From contig JALOAT010000002.1 in the NCBI GenBank assembly GCA_023228645.1, positions 1 to 64,000 on the forward strand: a stretch of DNA of 64,000 nucleotides. Direction: 5' to 3'. Positions 62,970 to 64,000 of this stretch are shown here, one piece after another. The number at the start of each line of letters is the position of its first letter. Within the stretch, counting starts at the first letter, position 1. Source of the DNA: Gammaproteobacteria bacterium. GTDB lineage: Bacteria; Pseudomonadota; Gammaproteobacteria; Thiohalomonadales; Thiohalomonadaceae. A program made the translations under genes and the position numbers. The notes below the pieces were generated by a model that was given only the letters and a program-made list of their open reading frames with translations, made no database searches and was not told where the DNA came from.

Positions 62970-64000
62970 ATGTCCTCTGCACCCCTGCTCCTCGGTGTCG
63001 ATACCGGCGGCACCTTCACCGACTTCGTGCTCTATGACGGCAAGCGCCTGCGTGTGCACAAGGTGCTTTCCACGCCCGAGGCACCCGAACGGGCGATTCT
63101 ACAGGGCATCGTCGAGCTCGGCCTCACGGGTGAACTGGCGCGTCTCCAGGTGGTGCATGGCTCCACCGTGGCCACCAACGCGGTGCTGGAAGGCAAGGGC
63201 GTGCGCACCGTGTTCGTCACCAACCGCGGCTTCGCCGATCTGCTGACCATCGGACGGCAGGCGCGTCGCGCCCTGTATGACCTGCAACCGCTGCCGCCGC
63301 CGGTCCCTGTGCCGCCCGTCTTGTGCCTCGAAACCTGCGGCCGGCTGAGCGCAGACGGGGCTGTGGTGGAGCCGCTCCCGGCGGCCGAGCTGACGGCGCT
63401 GGCCGCGCAACTGGCAGAGCTCAAGCCGCAGGCGGTCGCCGTCAGCCTGCTGTTTTCCTATCTCGACGCCGGTTTTGAGCGCGCCGTGGCACGCCAGGTT
63501 CCGGACGGCGTGTTCGTGTCCTGTTCCGCGGAGGTGCTGCCCGAACAGGGAGAGTACGAGCGCGGCGTGGCCACCTGGCTGAACGCCTCGGTCGGGCCGC
63601 TGGTGCAAGGTTATCTGGCGCGCCTCGGCAACGCCCTCGGCGAATCCCAACTGGCGGTGATGCAGAGTTCTGGCGAAACCGTGGCGGCGGCGCAGGCCGG
63701 GCGTGAGGCGGTGCGACTGCTGCTATCCGGGCCGGCGGGCGGCTTGGCGGGGGCGCGCTTCGTGGCGGCAGGGGCGGGGCGTGCGCGCTTGCTCACCTTC
63801 GATATGGGGGGCACCTCCACCGACGTGGCGCTGGTCGATGGCGCGCCGCGCCTTACCCGCGAGGGACGCATCGGTCCCTGGCCGGTGGCCGTGCCCATGG
63901 TGGACATGCACACCATCGGTGCCGGCGGCGGTTCCATCGCCCGGGTGGATGCGGGCGGGTTGTTGCACGTCGGTCCCGAGTCCGCGGGGGCGGCGCCCGG
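62970..64000 (+). CDS. Hydantoinase/oxoprolinase subunit A family, N-terminal part (3' end outside window)
   Basis: The frame is open from ATG at 62970 to the window end, giving 343 residues. It has the ATP-grasping LLGVDTGGTFTDFVLYDGKR, VVHGSTVATNAVLEGKG, LLSGPAGGLAGARFV and FDMGGTSTDVALVDG. The family cleaves 5-oxoproline or hydantoins with ATP, or belongs to acetone carboxylases. The following half and any B subunit are outside the window, so the substrate cannot be chosen. Confidence 0.93.
   Translation, partial: MSSAPLLLGVDTGGTFTDFVLYDGKRLRVHKVLSTPEAPERAILQGIVELGLTGELARLQVVHGSTVATNAVLEGKGVRTVFVTNRGFADLLTIGRQARRALYDLQPLPPPVPVPPVLCLETCGRLSADGAVVEPLPAAELTALAAQLAELKPQAVAVSLLFSYLDAGFERAVARQVPDGVFVSCSAEVLPEQGEYERGVATWLNASVGPLVQGYLARLGNALGESQLAVMQSSGETVAAAQAGREAVRLLLSGPAGGLAGARFVAAGAGRARLLTFDMGGTSTDVALVDGAPRLTREGRIGPWPVAVPMVDMHTIGAGGGSIARVDAGGLLHVGPESAGAAP

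Overview
The window is a 64 kb, GC-rich, gene-dense stretch of chromosome that looks gammaproteobacterial. The evidence is the rpsU-yqeY-dnaG-rpoD macromolecular synthesis block with a tRNA-Ile2(CAU) beside it, an RpoH with the proteobacterial RpoH box, ftsYEX next to rpoH, hisBHAFIE running into tatABC, and a cbb3 oxidase locus with an FNR regulator. The gene mix (respiratory, type IV pilus, c-di-GMP, folate) resembles free-living Chromatiales/Ectothiorhodospiraceae-type bacteria, but a genus cannot be given from the sequence alone. Nearly all genes are housekeeping genes; no prophage, integron, CRISPR array, transposase or rRNA was seen.

Layout. 1-3.7 kb: end of typA/bipA, proline iminopeptidase, dtd and two unknown membrane proteins. 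3.8-13.4 kb: cbb3 cytochrome oxidase structural genes (ccoNOQP plus an unlisted 34-codon membrane gene), assembly genes (ccoGHIS) and fnr, with an FNR-box promoter ahead of ccoN. 13.5-19.1 kb: hisBHAFIE, a HIT protein and tatABC. 19.4-24.9 kb: an RND pump pair, an orphan PhnD-like binding protein and a START-like protein. 24.9-26.7 kb: pilU and a decapitated caspase-like gene. 26.8-31.6 kb: tRNA-Ile2, rpoD, dnaG, yqeY, rpsU. 31.7-40.9 kb: tsaD, plsY, folB, folK, a pteridine-reductase-like SDR, three methyltransferases, a VanZ-like protein, cca and an NDUFA9-like epimerase. 41-47.2 kb: a semialdehyde dehydrogenase, a TSUP permease, an outer-membrane barrel with one POTRA-like segment, archease, archaeal-type RtcB and two small proteins. 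47.3-52.5 kb: rpoH under a CIRCE operator, a two-receiver diguanylate cyclase, ftsX, ftsE, ftsY. 52.7-58.8 kb: an M16 protease pair, rsmD, coaD, a 2[4Fe-4S] ferredoxin, a zinc-sensing diguanylate cyclase and mutM. 58.9-64 kb: a Gld-type ABC system and the start of a hydantoinase/oxoprolinase.

The least explained content is between the genes. Eight intergenic elements share one architecture: two inverted arms of about 22-38 nt, each arm built from degenerate 8-10-nt purine-rich units (ACGCGGAGG, ACGCAAAGG, ACGCAGAGA, CACGGGGGA and a diverged form), separated by about 30-190 bp. Arms match each other within an element better than between elements. Two of these elements interrupt the his operon. 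Other signals worth checking are a near-perfect CIRCE (HrcA) operator covering the rpoH core promoter, a class II FNR promoter about 400 bp ahead of ccoN, a missed 34-aa gene in the cbb3 locus, a barrel gene that appears to start at CTG inside the preceding stop codon, and a tRNA that starts 8 nt after the rpoD terminator hairpin.
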